Below are positions 1 through 9,439 of a stretch of DNA of 48,168 bases, in pieces. Positions within the stretch are counted from its first letter, which is position 1, and the number at the start of each line of letters is the position of its first letter. The stretch covers positions 1-48,168 of the forward strand of contig JADCES010000123.1 of the NCBI GenBank assembly GCA_020250005.1, read 5' to 3'. Below the pieces are notes generated by a model, which did no database searches, was not told the DNA's origin, and worked only from the letters and a program-made list of their open reading frames with translations. The position numbers and the translations under genes were made by a program. The DNA is from Roseomonas sp. Its GTDB lineage: Bacteria > Pseudomonadota > Alphaproteobacteria > Acetobacterales > Acetobacteraceae.

Positions 1-1132
1 CAAGCGTATGCGTGACGGAAACGCAATTGCCCGCCGCATCCCAAACGGAAAGATGCGTGGTGCAGGAGGGTGGTTCACCGATCCGCCCACCCGGCAGCCA
101 GCCATCCCTGATGCGCTTGGCCCATTCCGCAGCGCGGGATTTTGAGATCAGGGATTCGGTTGGCACCGGCACGAAATCCGGATCGCCCAGCGCCTCATCC
201 CGGTCGTGGTGCGCTGCCGCCATAGCGCGCGCGACCAGATCGTAATGCCCGGCACTGCCGGCGGGCAGCGACCCAAGATCGAATTGTTCCAGAATATTCA
301 ACATGGCAATCAGCACCGCACCCGACCCAGGCGGCGGATTCGATGAAATCTTGTAGCCGCGATAGGTGCCGATCACGGGCGCGCTTTCACGCACGCGGTA
401 ATCGCGCAAATCATCGGCGGTGATGAAGGCGCCGTTTTGCGTGAAATCATTGATGATCTGACCGGCGATTTCGCCCGTGTAGAAATCCTGCGCGCCCTTG
501 GTGGCGATGCGTTCCAGCGTGCGCGCCATTTCCGTATGCACGAGCTTGTCGCCGACTTCATGCAATTGCCCGGCCTGGTTCAAATAAAGCGCGGCGCAGG
601 CCTTGGTTTTCGTCACGCGTTGCATGCCGCTGGGCAGGCCCGGTTGTGGCTTACGTTCCAGGAAATCGCGAAAAAAGGGTGTTACCAGCACGCCATCCCG
701 CGCCATGGCAATGGCCGGCGCCAGCAGATCGGCCCAATCCATGGAGCAAAACTGCGCGTGGAAATGCGCGAATCCCGCCACCGTGCCGGGGGTCATGATG
801 GCGGTATAGCCAAGCTCAGCCCGGTGATCATCAAACAGCGCGTAGCCAGAGATTTCGGATTTGCCCTTGCTATCGGCGGCCCACATATCGGCGCATACTT
901 TGGCGCCGGCGCGGGGGTGGAAATCAATCATGCCCTGGCGGCCGGTTTTAGCGTCGCGGAATTGCAAGGTGCCCATGCCGCCAATGCCGCACATGAAGGG
1001 GTCTTGCACCATTTGGCAGAAGGCGCTGGCGACGGCGGCGTCAAAGGCATTGCCGCCACGACGCAGGATTTCCGCCCCAACATCCGCAGCGCGCGGTTGT
1101 GGGCAAACGACGATGCCTTTGATCTTGGCCAT
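1..1132 (-). CDS. ggt: gamma-glutamyltransferase family protein, 3' end cut by window edge
   Basis: This is an N-terminal nucleophile hydrolase of the gamma-glutamyltransferase family, which moves or hydrolyses gamma-glutamyl groups such as that of glutathione. About 377 codons are visible. The N-terminal part has GGNAFDAAVA, then the large-subunit core with SSNPPPGSGAV. The self-cleavage site TTHLSVWDAAGN begins at about residue 358, where the first Thr should become the catalytic nucleophile. The window ends about 20 residues into the small subunit. The start at 1132 has a strong GGAGGAA ribosome site 7 bases upstream. No signal peptide is visible, although classical GGTs are exported, so this copy is probably cytoplasmic and may act on another gamma-glutamyl or amide substrate. 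The gene is divergent from the MmgE/PrpD gene. Confidence 0.88.
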   Translation of the reverse strand, partial: MAKIKGIVVCPQPRAADVGAEILRRGGNAFDAAVASAFCQMVQDPFMCGIGGMGTLQFRDAKTGRQGMIDFHPRAGAKVCADMWAADSKGKSEISGYALFDDHRAELGYTAIMTPGTVAGFAHFHAQFCSMDWADLLAPAIAMARDGVLVTPFFRDFLERKPQPGLPSGMQRVTKTKACAALYLNQAGQLHEVGDKLVHTEMARTLERIATKGAQDFYTGEIAGQIINDFTQNGAFITADDLRDYRVRESAPVIGTYRGYKISSNPPPGSGAVLIAMLNILEQFDLGSLPAGSAGHYDLVARAMAAAHHDRDEALGDPDFVPVPTESLISKSRAAEWAKRIRDGWLPGGRIGEPPSCTTHLSVWDAAGNCVSVTHTL

Positions 1133-1223
1133 GCGAGTTCCTCCAGGTGTGTTATGCGAGCACGAAGCGGCGGCGCGCGCCATGGTGCTTGACGGGGACC
1201 ATAACGCGGGCAGCATGGGCGCC

Positions 1224-2585
1224 ATGACAGATACCGCTGAAACCATCCTGCTCCGCCACCTGTTGGCAACGCCCGAGGCCGCCATTCCCGAAGCAGCGCG
1301 GGAGGCTGCGCGCATCTTCCTGCTGGATGGGCTCGCGGTTGGTGTCGCGGGCATGGCACATGCGGCGCGGCCGGGCTTGCTCGCGGCAGCGCGCGGCTGG
1401 GGCGCGGGGGAGGAAGCGAGCCTTTGGGGTGACGGGGTAAAGCTGCCCGCCTCTCAGGCTGCCTTCATGAATGCGTTTCAGGCGCACGCTCTGGAATTCG
1501 ACGCCATCCATGAAGCCGCCGTGGTGCATGCGATGACGCCGACGCTCTCCGCCGCGCTGGCCGAATCGGAAAGGCAAAGCCGCCAAGGCCGCCCCGTATC
1601 GGGTGCGCGCTTCATGGCGGCGGTGATTCTTGGGCTTGATCTGGCCTGCACCATAGGCGCTGCGGCGCGCGGGCCGATGCGGTTCTTCCGCCCGGCAACG
1701 GCGGGGATGTTTGGTGCTTATGGCGCGGTGGCGCGGCTGCGTGGGTTTGATCTGGCCACCGCCTCAGCCGGTGCGGGGCTTCTGCTCGGGCAGATACCTG
1801 GCACCATGCAGGCGCATAGCGAAGGTTCCATGGCGCTGCCGGTGCAAATGGGCTTCGCCGCCATGGCCGGGCTGCGCGCGGCGGATTTGGCGGCGGCGGG
1901 TGCCGCAGGGCCAGCGCAATGGCTCACCGGGACATTTGGTTTTTTGAAACTGACGGAACCCGAGCATGATTTGGCCCTTGGTCTCGCGGCACTTGGCAGC
2001 ACCTGGCAGGTGACGCGGCTGGCACACAAACCCTTTCCCTCAGGCCGGCTGACGCATCCTGCGATTGATGGCGTGCAGCGGCTGATGGCGGCGCATCGGA
2101 TTGCTGCGGGCGATGTGGCGGCGGTGCGGCTTTTTTTGCCACCGCTGGCGATGCGCCTGGTGGGTCGGCCTATCAAGCCCGATCTGACCGGCAATTATGC
2201 GCGGCTTTGCCTGCCCTATGTGGTGGCGCGCACGCTGCTTTCGGGCAGCCTTGGGCTTGGCGATTTCAGTGACGCTTTGCTGCGTGATCCCGCAACTCAT
2301 GCTTTGGCGGCACGCGTTGCATTACTCGGCGATGGCAACGGCGATGAAAACGCCGTGGTGCCGCAGCGTGTGGAAATTGAACTGCAGGATGGGACGAAGC
2401 TCAATCAGCGCGTGGACGCCGCCTTAGGCAGCCCAGAAAACCCACTGCCGCGCGCGGCGCAAATCGCCAAGGTCAGGGCTTGTTTCAATGGTATTGTGCC
2501 AGAAGGCAGGGCCGAGGCGCTGACGCAAGCTATAGACGCGCTGCACGAAGCGCCTGATGCCGCCGCTGCGCTCAAGCTATACTGA
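1224..2585 (+). CDS. MmgE/PrpD family protein
   Basis: A 453-residue member of the MmgE/PrpD family, whose characterised members include 2-methylcitrate dehydratase and related dehydratases or isomerases. Visible family features are the all-helical N-terminal domain, ALEFDAIHEAAVVHA, the Gly/Ala-rich middle with FRPATAGMFGA, the LAHKPFPSGRLTHPAIDG segment, and a C-terminal lid domain. The open frame extends further upstream across the divergent GGT gene. I chose the ATG at 1224 because protein similarity starts there; an in-frame ATG at 1215 is an alternative. The gene ends with zero spacing against the convergent permease gene. No prpB, prpC or acnA partner is nearby, so a role in the methylcitrate cycle is not supported. 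Substrate unknown. Confidence 0.85.
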   Translation: MTDTAETILLRHLLATPEAAIPEAAREAARIFLLDGLAVGVAGMAHAARPGLLAAARGWGAGEEASLWGDGVKLPASQAAFMNAFQAHALEFDAIHEAAVVHAMTPTLSAALAESERQSRQGRPVSGARFMAAVILGLDLACTIGAAARGPMRFFRPATAGMFGAYGAVARLRGFDLATASAGAGLLLGQIPGTMQAHSEGSMALPVQMGFAAMAGLRAADLAAAGAAGPAQWLTGTFGFLKLTEPEHDLALGLAALGSTWQVTRLAHKPFPSGRLTHPAIDGVQRLMAAHRIAAGDVAAVRLFLPPLAMRLVGRPIKPDLTGNYARLCLPYVVARTLLSGSLGLGDFSDALLRDPATHALAARVALLGDGNGDENAVVPQRVEIELQDGTKLNQRVDAALGSPENPLPRAAQIAKVRACFNGIVPEGRAEALTQAIDALHEAPDAAAALKLY

Positions 2586-4247
2586 TTATTCCCGCCGCAT
2601 CATGCGCGTAAGCGCCGCCACCGGCAGCAGCCCAACAAGGACAATCAAGACAGCCGCGGTTGATGCCTCGGCCAGTCTTTCATCCGATGCCAGATTGTAG
2701 ACACGCACCGCAAGCGTATCGAGGTCAAAGGGCCGCACGATCAGCGTTGCCGGCAATTCCTTCATGGTATCCACAAATACCAAAAGCCCAGCGGTCAGCA
2801 GCGCGCCACGCGCCAGCGGCACTTCCACTTCGCGCACCGCCTGCCCGGGCCGGCGGCCCAGCACACGCGCCGCATCCGTATAGGATGGCTTGAGCCGCGC
2901 GAGGCCTGATTCCACCGTGGAAAGCGCCACCGCCAAGAACCGCACCAGATAGGCAAAGACCAGTGCTGCCATGGTACCCGACAGCAACAACCCGGATGAA
3001 ACCCCAAACCGCGCGCGCAACCAGGAATCAAGCGCATTGTCGAACAAGCCAAAGGGCACCAGCACGCCGACCGCAATCACCGAACCCGGCAACGCATAGC
3101 CAAGCGAGGCAACGCGATTGGCAATGCTGCGCGCGGGCGATGGATATAGCCGCGCGGACCACGCCATGCCGGCGGCGAGCAGCACCGCAAGCACAGCAGT
3201 GATGCCCGACAGCACCAGGGAATTGCGCGCATAGGGCAGATAGCGCCCTGGGCTGAAGGGGTCGCCCGCTTGCACCATCAGCCACAGCAAAGCGCCCGCC
3301 GGAATGACAAAACCTATCAGCAGTGGCAGCGCACAGGCACATAGCACCAGACCTTCCCGCCAGCCGGAAAGCCGCACGGGGCGAAGCGCCGGGTGACGCG
3401 TGGTGGTGGGGTGAAAGCGCCGCCCGCCGCGCGAAAAATGCTCCAAGGCCAGCAACAGCCCGACACAGCCAAGCAGGGCCACCGCAAGCTGCGCCGCGGC
3501 CGGGCGATTATCCATGCCGAACCAGGCTTCATAAATGCCAGTGGTGAAGGTTCTTACTGCGAAATGCTGCACCGTGCCGAAATCGGCCAGCGTTTCCATC
3601 AGCGCCAGCGCAATTCCGGCGGCCAAGGCTGGGCGCGCAAGCGGCAGGGCGACATGCAGAAAACTCCGCGCCAGCCCATGGCCCAGCGTGCGCGATGCTT
3701 CGATCAGGCAAACGCTTTGCTGCAAGAACGCCGCGCGGCAGAGCATGTACACATAGGGATAAAGCACCATGGCGAGCATGAGCGCCGCACCAGGAAGGCT
3801 CCGTATTTCCGGGAACCAATATTGCCCGAAGGAAAGCCCGGTGGCGGCGCGGAGTGTGCTTTGCACCGGCCCCGCCACATCCAACAGCCACGTATAGACA
3901 TAGCCGCAAAGATAGGCCGGCATGGCGATGGGCAGCAGCAAGGCCACTTCCAGAAAGCGCCGGCCTCGAAATTCGCAAGCCACCACCAGCCACGCGGTAA
4001 TGGCGCCCGCACTGCCCGCCATGGCCGCGACAAGCAGGGCCAAAAGCGCCGAAGTGGCCAGCATTTCCGGCAGCGTCGTGGCCAGGATATGCCGCCAGAC
4101 CTCGCCGCCTGGGGCGGCGGCGGTGACCAGAACGGCCAGAATCGGCGTTGCCATGGCGCAGGCCACCAGCAAGGACCCCCAAGCCCAGGCCGGGCTGCGG
4201 CGCCGGACAGGTATGGGGGCTTCGGCTGGGGATGCGGCGCGGGTCAT
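2586..4247 (-). CDS. iron(III)-type ABC transporter permease, fused double unit
   Basis: A 553-residue integral membrane protein made of two fused permease domains, the arrangement of FbpB/SfuB-type ferric iron importers. Around a dozen hydrophobic segments are visible. Each half carries an EAA-type loop that docks the ATPase: EASRTLGHGLARSFLHVALP in the first half and DAARVLGRRPGQAVREVEVP in the second. Family knowledge predicts uptake of Fe3+ or a related substrate with a periplasmic binding protein and an ATPase. Neither partner is encoded next to it in this window, which is unusual for the family. The ATG at 4247 has a GGGGAAGGG-like ribosome site. Its stop codon directly abuts the stop of the convergent MmgE/PrpD gene. 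Confidence 0.88.
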   Translation of the reverse strand: MTRAASPAEAPIPVRRRSPAWAWGSLLVACAMATPILAVLVTAAAPGGEVWRHILATTLPEMLATSALLALLVAAMAGSAGAITAWLVVACEFRGRRFLEVALLLPIAMPAYLCGYVYTWLLDVAGPVQSTLRAATGLSFGQYWFPEIRSLPGAALMLAMVLYPYVYMLCRAAFLQQSVCLIEASRTLGHGLARSFLHVALPLARPALAAGIALALMETLADFGTVQHFAVRTFTTGIYEAWFGMDNRPAAAQLAVALLGCVGLLLALEHFSRGGRRFHPTTTRHPALRPVRLSGWREGLVLCACALPLLIGFVIPAGALLWLMVQAGDPFSPGRYLPYARNSLVLSGITAVLAVLLAAGMAWSARLYPSPARSIANRVASLGYALPGSVIAVGVLVPFGLFDNALDSWLRARFGVSSGLLLSGTMAALVFAYLVRFLAVALSTVESGLARLKPSYTDAARVLGRRPGQAVREVEVPLARGALLTAGLLVFVDTMKELPATLIVRPFDLDTLAVRVYNLASDERLAEASTAAVLIVLVGLLPVAALTRMMRRE

Positions 4248-4295
4248 GGGCGCCCTTCCCCTATCACGGGCGGCCCCGGCGGGCGAGGTGCTGGC

Positions 4296-5102
4296 CTATC
4301 TTCGGGCCGGCGTGCTGCCTGGGTTGAAGCCATCCAGCGTCCAGTAATAGGCGGCGGCGCTGGAGCGCAGGCTGCCGATGCGCGGCGCGCTCAAATCCAG
4401 GATCACCACAATCACCGATGTCCACATGCCGATCAGCAGCACAGAAAGGATCGGCAGCGAAAGCCCGCGCATGCCCAACTGATAGCCCAGCGCGCCAATG
4501 CTCAGCACCGCAATGCCCATCAGCAGCCAGACCATTTGCACGGGCATACTTTGATTGAAGGCGAAGCGTTCGGCGGTTGAACTGTCAAACACCTCATTCG
4601 TGGCGGCCATCAGGGCAGATGAAATCGCATCCGGCCTTTCGCGCACAATGGCGGTGACATGGTCCCAAATGCGGTTTTGCAGTGCCGAGGTCTTTTCATT
4701 GATGCTGCGCACCACATCGCGGTCCAGCGGCGCCGTGATGAAATCAGCACGGAGCTTCGTGTATTCTTCGAATAGCTTGGCCAATTCCTCACCGCGCGGA
4801 TGGCCTATCGCCTTGGCGCGCAGCCAGGCAGTGCCAATGGCATTGGCTTCCATTAGCGTGCCTTGGCGGCGTTCCTCAAAACGTGTGGTGGCGAAGGAAA
4901 GCGTCAGCGCCAGCACAAAGGCGAGCAGGCCGAGCATGCCGCCCACCACCACGCCAACCCCTTCCGCCGGCGCGGTACCGCGTGCCGTATGGCGGCGGCC
5001 AAGCCAGGCGCCCAGCGCCTGGGCCAGCCATTGCACGAGAAAAAACAGCAACCAAAAGGCAAACAGGCTGAAGGCCAGGATTTCGGCGAGTAGGACCATC
5101 AT
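4296..5102 (-). CDS. DUF4239 (bestrophin-like) membrane protein
   Basis: A 268-residue membrane protein of the DUF4239 type. Two hydrophobic segments lie in the first 75 residues (FSLFAFWLLFFLVQWL and GGMLGLLAFVLALTLSFA). The family-typical cytoplasmic helix follows (RFEERRQGTLMEANAIGTAWLRA), then two C-terminal membrane segments near residues 190-240. Proteins of this type resemble bestrophin anion channels by fold prediction, but the function is not established. The start codon overlaps the stop of the upstream M20 peptidase gene as ATGA at 5099-5102, so translation is probably coupled. A second ATG directly follows the first, so the protein may begin one residue later. Confidence 0.8.
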   Translation of the reverse strand: MMVLLAEILAFSLFAFWLLFFLVQWLAQALGAWLGRRHTARGTAPAEGVGVVVGGMLGLLAFVLALTLSFATTRFEERRQGTLMEANAIGTAWLRAKAIGHPRGEELAKLFEEYTKLRADFITAPLDRDVVRSINEKTSALQNRIWDHVTAIVRERPDAISSALMAATNEVFDSSTAERFAFNQSMPVQMVWLLMGIAVLSIGALGYQLGMRGLSLPILSVLLIGMWTSVIVVILDLSAPRIGSLRSSAAAYYWTLDGFNPGSTPARR

Positions 5103-6367
5103 GCGGCATTCTCCACGCTCAGGAAATCAAACCCGGCCAGGGCATGGATTTGGGCGATGGCTTCCAATTCAGCGACCGAAACCCATTCATCCGCGCCGCC
5201 CATATTATGCGGTGTGGGGCCATAGACCACGGTGGGCAGGCCGGCCATGCGGAACCAGCGCGCATCGGAACCGCCGACGCGCATATTCACGGCCACGGGC
5301 TCACGCAGCACTTCCTCGGCCACCTGATGGACATGGCGGATAATGGGCAAGGCAGGGTCGGTGTGGTTGGGTTCAAAGCAGCGCAGCACGCGCCAGGTAA
5401 TGCCGGGCAGCGCATCAAGCGCCTGATGCAAAGCGCCCAGCAGCCGCGCGCTGGGCACGCCTACCGGCAAGCGGATATCGCAGGCGGCACGGGCTGAGGC
5501 CGGCACCAGATTGGGTGAGGCGCCGCCTTCGATCCGCCCGATATTCACCGTGACACTGCCAAGCACCGCGGCTTCTCCGGCGCCCGATAGCGATTCACTG
5601 ATGCCGCGCGCGGCGGCGATGGCGGCGGTGACTGAAGGCGGCGCTTCGGGCGCCATGGCGCGCAGTGCCGCCACCGCATCCAGGGCAGCGCGCAACCGAT
5701 CAATGGCGTTATCGCCCAAATGCACATGGGCGCCATGGGAAGCGCGGCCCGCGGCCTCGATCTCGATCCAAACGAAGCCTTTTTCGCCAAAGCGCAGCAC
5801 ACGCGGGCTGCCGGCATCGCCGATGATGACGCCAGCGGCTTGCGCAAGCCCCGGCACATTGTCCAACAGCCATTTGGTGCCGAGCGGGCCCATACTTTCC
5901 TCATCGCCCGCCAGCGTCAGCAGCGCTTCGCCGTGCCAAGTGGCGCGGTATTCCGCCAGCAAGGCAAAGGCCAGCATGGAAGCGGCAATGCCGCCCTTCA
6001 TATCGGCGACACCGCGCCCATAAAGCCGGCCATCACGCAGCAGGCCGCCCAAAGGGGGCACGGTCCAGGGCAGAGCCTCATTCACCGGATAGGTATCCAG
6101 ATGGCCGTTATAGGCCAGCAGCCGCCCCGGCCCGGCGCCTTTGATGCGCGCGACCAGATTGGTCACCTGCGGGTCGGTGGCGTGGAGCGATACCTCAGCT
6201 GCGGGGGCCAAAGCGCGGAGCATGGCGGCGGCTTCTTGGGCAGCGGCGCGCACATCGCCGGGTGGGTTGGGGGAGGCGATGGCGGTCAGGCGTTGCGTCA
6301 GCGCCACCACCTCTGGCGCGCGGCGGGCGGCGGCGGTGGCGAAAGCGGCGCGGACGGAGGCATTCAT
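5099..6367 (-). CDS. M20 family metallopeptidase (ArgE/DapE-like)
   Basis: A 422-residue zinc-dependent amidohydrolase of the M20 family, which includes acetylornithine deacetylase and succinyl-diaminopimelate desuccinylase. Metal and catalytic signatures appear in order: [10 protein letters not shown] (metal His and Asp), [12 protein letters not shown] (bridging Asp), [11 protein letters not shown] (catalytic Glu and metal Glu), the dimerisation domain with [12 protein letters not shown], and [11 protein letters not shown] near the C-terminus (last metal His). The frame is open 28 codons further upstream, but similarity begins at the ATG at 6367. The substrate cannot be named: the arg and dap genes are not adjacent, and a second M20 enzyme lies at the right end of the window. 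The downstream membrane protein overlaps by four bases. Confidence 0.85.
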   Translation of the reverse strand: MNASVRAAFATAAARRAPEVVALTQRLTAIASPNPPGDVRAAAQEAAAMLRALAPAAEVSLHATDPQVTNLVARIKGAGPGRLLAYNGHLDTYPVNEALPWTVPPLGGLLRDGRLYGRGVADMKGGIAASMLAFALLAEYRATWHGEALLTLAGDEESMGPLGTKWLLDNVPGLAQAAGVIIGDAGSPRVLRFGEKGFVWIEIEAAGRASHGAHVHLGDNAIDRLRAALDAVAALRAMAPEAPPSVTAAIAAARGISESLSGAGEAAVLGSVTVNIGRIEGGASPNLVPASARAACDIRLPVGVPSARLLGALHQALDALPGITWRVLRCFEPNHTDPALPIIRHVHQVAEEVLREPVAVNMRVGGSDARWFRMAGLPTVVYGPTPHNMGGADEWVSVAELEAIAQIHALAGFDFLSVENAA

Positions 6368-6505
6368 CCCACTACCCTGCGGGGCGGCGCGCAGGCTGGC
6401 AAGCCGTGCCACGCTTGCAATATTCGCCCGCGCGGGCATATCCCGCCCCATCGGGTGATGGCCGGGCTGCCGCAGGGGCTGCCTCGCCCCCCTGGAGAAC
6501 CCCCC

Positions 6506-7036
6506 ATGCGCATAGATGCCATTCCCATCGGCAAGGACCCGCCGAATGATGTGAATGTGATCGTTGAAGTCCCGATTGGTGGCGAGCCCATCAAGTACGA
6601 GATGGACAAGGCCGCCGGCACGCTATTCGTGGACCGCTTTCTGCATACACCCATGCGCTATCCTGGGAATTATGGCTTTGTGCCGCACACACTTTCCGAA
6701 GATGGCGACCCGATTGACGTGCTGGTGGCCAATACCCGCCCCATCGTGCCGGGTGCAGTATTGAATGTGCGCCCCGTTGGCGTGATGAAGATGGAAGATG
6801 ATGGCGGCGGGGATGAGAAGATCATCGCTGTCCCATCCCCCAAGCTCACCCAGCGCTATGTTCATGTGCATAACCACACCGACCTGCCCAAGATCACCAT
6901 TGAGCAGATCCAGCATTTCTTTGAGCATTATAAGGACCTGGAACCCGGCAAATGGGTAAAATTCATCGGCTGGGGCGATGCCGCGGAGGCGCGCCGGCTG
7001 ATCCAGGAAGCGATTGAACGGGCCAGAAAGGCCTGA
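6506..7036 (+). CDS. ppa: inorganic pyrophosphatase (soluble, family I)
   Basis: Cytoplasmic Mg-dependent enzyme that hydrolyses pyrophosphate to two phosphates, pulling biosynthetic reactions forward. The product has 176 residues, the same length as the E. coli enzyme. Family signatures are the N-terminal [18 protein letters not shown], the substrate-binding [17 protein letters not shown] and [13 protein letters not shown], and the metal-binding active-site motif [10 protein letters not shown]-terminal residues include [16 protein letters not shown]. The ATG at 6506 follows a GGAG ribosome site at about 6494. The membrane pyrophosphatase hppA follows 172 bases downstream on the same strand, so both pyrophosphate-consuming enzymes sit together. 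Confidence 0.97.
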   Translation: MRIDAIPIGKDPPNDVNVIVEVPIGGEPIKYEMDKAAGTLFVDRFLHTPMRYPGNYGFVPHTLSEDGDPIDVLVANTRPIVPGAVLNVRPVGVMKMEDDGGGDEKIIAVPSPKLTQRYVHVHNHTDLPKITIEQIQHFFEHYKDLEPGKWVKFIGWGDAAEARRLIQEAIERARKA

Positions 7037-7053
7037 CTTCGCGCGAAATGGCC

Positions 7054-7074
7054 GGGTTTTCTGCCAGAAAGCCC
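7054..7074 (+). terminator. weak hairpin after ppa
   Basis: A 9-base stem, GGGTTTTCT pairing with AGAAAGCCC through one G-U wobble, with a 3-base loop. It starts 17 bases past the ppa stop. No T-run follows, so it is a poor intrinsic terminator. It might attenuate or protect the ppa transcript end. Confidence 0.3.
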
Positions 7075-7145
7075 TGCCCCCCGTTGCGCCCCTGCCCTGC
7101 CCCTTTTAAGGAAGCGCCCCATCAGGGCCGCTGCGGGAGAGATTC

Positions 7146-7188
7146 CGCGCCGGTCTCCATGCCGGCGCGCGGCGGCCTTAACCGCGCC
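7146..7188 (+). promoter_or_regulatory. hppA leader with two competing GC hairpins
   Basis: CGCGCCGG (7146-7153) pairs perfectly with CCGGCGCG (7162-7169) around an 8-base loop. The GGCGCG within that right arm can instead pair with CGCGCC at 7183-7188. The two pairings exclude each other and lie just upstream of the hppA ribosome site. No ligand or terminator is evident. Such repeats can also arise by chance in GC-rich DNA. Confidence 0.25.
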
Positions 7189-7208
7189 ACGAAGGGGGAG
7201 TCTAAGCC

Positions 7209-9332
7209 TTGCTGACCTTATCGCTGATCCTGGTGATCGCGCTTGGGGCGTTGTCCATCGCCTATGGTGTGATCACTGCCAAGGATGTGCTTTCGCGCGA
7301 TCCCGGTACGCCGCGGATGCAGGAAATTGCTCTCGCCATTCAGGAAGGCGCATCGGCCTATCTGAAGCGGCAATACGGCACTATCGCCATTGTCGGCGTG
7401 GTGCTTTTCGCCCTGGTCGCCTGGCGGCTTGGCTTTGCGGTGGCGATTGGCTTTGCCATCGGCGCCATCCTGTCCGGTGTGGCGGGCTTTATCGGCATGA
7501 ATGTCTCCGTGCGCGCCAATCTGCGTACCGCGCAGGCTTCAACGCAATCCCTCGCAGCCGGCCTTGATGTTGCGTTCAAGTCGGGCGCCATTACGGGGAT
7601 GCTGGTCGCGGGCCTCGCGCTGCTTGGCGTGGCGGTTTACTTCTTCATCCTGAGCGTGCTGGGTGGCTTTGCCCCCAATAGCCGCACGGTGATTGATGCG
7701 CTGGTGGCGCTTGGCTTCGGCGCTTCGCTGATTTCGATTTTCGCGCGCTTGGGCGGCGGCATTTTCACCAAGGGTGCGGATGTGGGCGGCGACATGGTGG
7801 GCAAGGTTGAAGCCGGCATCCCTGAGGATGACCCCCGCAACCCCGCGACCATCGCTGACAATGTGGGCGATAATGTTGGCGACTGCGCCGGCATGGCCGC
7901 TGACTTGTTCGAGACCTATGCAGTGACCATGGTGGCCACGATGGTGTTGGCGGCAATCGCCTTCGCCGATCCGGGCAATATGGTACGCGGCATGATCTAT
8001 CCGCTCGCGATTGGGGCGGTTTGCGTCGTGACCTCCATCGTTGGCACTTACTTCGTGAAGCTGCCGGCGAATAATTCCATCATGGGGGCCATGTATCGCG
8101 GCTTCATCGTGACGGGCCTGCTTTCCTTGGTGGTATTGCTGCCGCTGACCTATCTGGTCTTTGGCTTCGGTTCCATGACGGCGGCCGGCACCAGCTTCAC
8201 TTCCTTCGACCTGTTCCTGTGCGGCGTGGTCGGCTTGGCGGTGACGGGGCTGATCGTTTGGATCACGGAATACTATACCGGCACGGGCTTCCGCCCGGTG
8301 CAGGCGATTGCCGAAAGCTCGGTCACCGGTCATGGCACCAACGTGATCCGCGGGCTTGCGGTTTCGATGGAAAGCACGGCGATCCCCGCGCTGATCATCA
8401 TCGCGGGCGTGCTGATCACCTATGCGCTGGCGGGGCTTTACGGCATTGCCATTGCGGTGACGACCATGCTGGCGCTGGCCGGTGTGGTGGTGGCGCTGGA
8501 TGCCTTCGGCCCGGTCACGGATAACGCGGGTGGCATTGCCGAAATGGCTGGCCTGCCCAAGGAAATCCGCCAGACCACCGATGCGCTGGATGCCGTTGGC
8601 AATACGACCAAGGCGGTTACCAAGGGCTATGCCATTGGTTCAGCCGGTCTTGGTGCACTGGTGCTGTTTGCCGCCTATACGCAGGATCTGAACTACTTCG
8701 TGCAGAATGCGGCGCAGTACCCGTATTTCCAGGGCGTTGGTACGCTGACCTTCTCGCTTTCCAGCCCCTATGTTGTGGTGGGTCTGCTGTTCGGTGGCTT
8801 ACTGCCCTACCTGTTTGGCGGCATGGCGATGACAGCGGTGGGCCGCGCGGCGATGAGCGTGGTTGAAGAAGTGCGGCGCCAATTCAAGGAAAAGCCGGGC
8901 ATCATGCAAGGCACCGACAAGCCGGATTACGGCCGTGCGGTGGATATGCTGACCAAGGCGGCGATCAAGGAAATGATCATCCCGTCCTTGTTGCCGGTGC
9001 TTTCACCGCTGGTGGTGTATTTCGGCATCAGCGCCATTGCCGGCAAGGCTGCTGGCTTTGAAGCGCTGGGGGCGATGCTGCTTGGTGTGATTGTGACTGG
9101 CTTCTTTGTCGCGGTGTCCATGACCACCGGTGGTGGCGCCTGGGACAATGCGAAGAAGTACATTGAAGATGGTCATCATGGCGGCAAGGGCTCTGAAGCC
9201 CATAAGGCCGCTGTCACCGGTGATACTGTTGGCGACCCGTACAAGGATACGGCGGGCCCGGCGGTGAACCCGATGATCAAGATCACCAACATCGTCGCGC
9301 TGCTGTTGCTCGCGATGTTGGCGCATAGCTAA
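7209..9332 (+). CDS. hppA: K+-independent proton-translocating membrane pyrophosphatase
   Basis: A 707-residue integral membrane enzyme that couples pyrophosphate hydrolysis to proton pumping. Many hydrophobic segments span the protein. The catalytic region reads [13 protein letters not shown] followed by [20 protein letters not shown], the conserved Asp-rich Mg-pyrophosphate site. A second acidic site lies near the C-terminus ([18 protein letters not shown]). The residue that separates potassium-dependent from independent enzymes is Lys here, in [11 protein letters not shown], which indicates the K+-independent class. Translation appears to start at TTG 7209, preceded by a GGGGGAG ribosome site at about 7194-7200. 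The stop is followed by a strong terminator. It sits directly downstream of soluble ppa. Confidence 0.96.
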   Translation: MLTLSLILVIALGALSIAYGVITAKDVLSRDPGTPRMQEIALAIQEGASAYLKRQYGTIAIVGVVLFALVAWRLGFAVAIGFAIGAILSGVAGFIGMNVSVRANLRTAQASTQSLAAGLDVAFKSGAITGMLVAGLALLGVAVYFFILSVLGGFAPNSRTVIDALVALGFGASLISIFARLGGGIFTKGADVGGDMVGKVEAGIPEDDPRNPATIADNVGDNVGDCAGMAADLFETYAVTMVATMVLAAIAFADPGNMVRGMIYPLAIGAVCVVTSIVGTYFVKLPANNSIMGAMYRGFIVTGLLSLVVLLPLTYLVFGFGSMTAAGTSFTSFDLFLCGVVGLAVTGLIVWITEYYTGTGFRPVQAIAESSVTGHGTNVIRGLAVSMESTAIPALIIIAGVLITYALAGLYGIAIAVTTMLALAGVVVALDAFGPVTDNAGGIAEMAGLPKEIRQTTDALDAVGNTTKAVTKGYAIGSAGLGALVLFAAYTQDLNYFVQNAAQYPYFQGVGTLTFSLSSPYVVVGLLFGGLLPYLFGGMAMTAVGRAAMSVVEEVRRQFKEKPGIMQGTDKPDYGRAVDMLTKAAIKEMIIPSLLPVLSPLVVYFGISAIAGKAAGFEALGAMLLGVIVTGFFVAVSMTTGGGAWDNAKKYIEDGHHGGKGSEAHKAAVTGDTVGDPYKDTAGPAVNPMIKITNIVALLLLAMLAHS

Positions 9333-9361
9333 ACCCATTTGGGCGGCGCTGCCGCCTCAAC

Positions 9362-9397
9362 AAAAAGCCCAGGGGGTTCTGCCTCCTGGGCTTTTTT
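9362..9397. terminator. bidirectional intrinsic terminator between hppA and SDR gene
   Basis: An A-run, then AGCCCAGG(G)GG, a short loop, and CC(T)CCTGGGCT running into a T6 tract. The A-run on the left and T-run on the right make it a terminator in both directions. It lies 30 bases after the hppA stop and about 40 bases before the stop of the convergent SDR gene, so it serves both transcripts. Confidence 0.9.
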
Positions 9398-9439
9398 ATG
9401 TCTTCGCTTGGTGAAGTCCGCGCGGCTGCGGCCCTGCAA

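Noticed and set aside
861-1223. N-terminal extension of the MmgE/PrpD frame
   Set aside because: It covers the divergent GGT coding region and its ribosome site, and protein similarity starts only at 1224.
3393-4580. Long + strand open frame (395 codons) opposite the ABC permease
   Set aside because: It is a GC-driven antisense frame; the permease on the other strand has EAA motifs and membrane helices, while this frame gives a low-complexity Gly/Arg/Gln-rich product.
5099-6367. Assignment of the first M20 enzyme as argE or dapE
   Set aside because: Motifs fix only the family; there is no arg or dap neighbour, and the second M20 enzyme at the right edge resembles ArgE more closely.
6426-6437. 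Perfect 12-base palindrome GCCCGCGCGGGC between the M20 and ppa genes
   Set aside because: It consists only of G and C in GC-rich DNA, where such palindromes are expected by chance; there is no second copy or conservation to back an operator.
7037-7208. Possible tRNA or riboswitch in the largest gap
   Set aside because: No cloverleaf, T-loop or known aptamer core can be read; only GC-rich hairpins are present.
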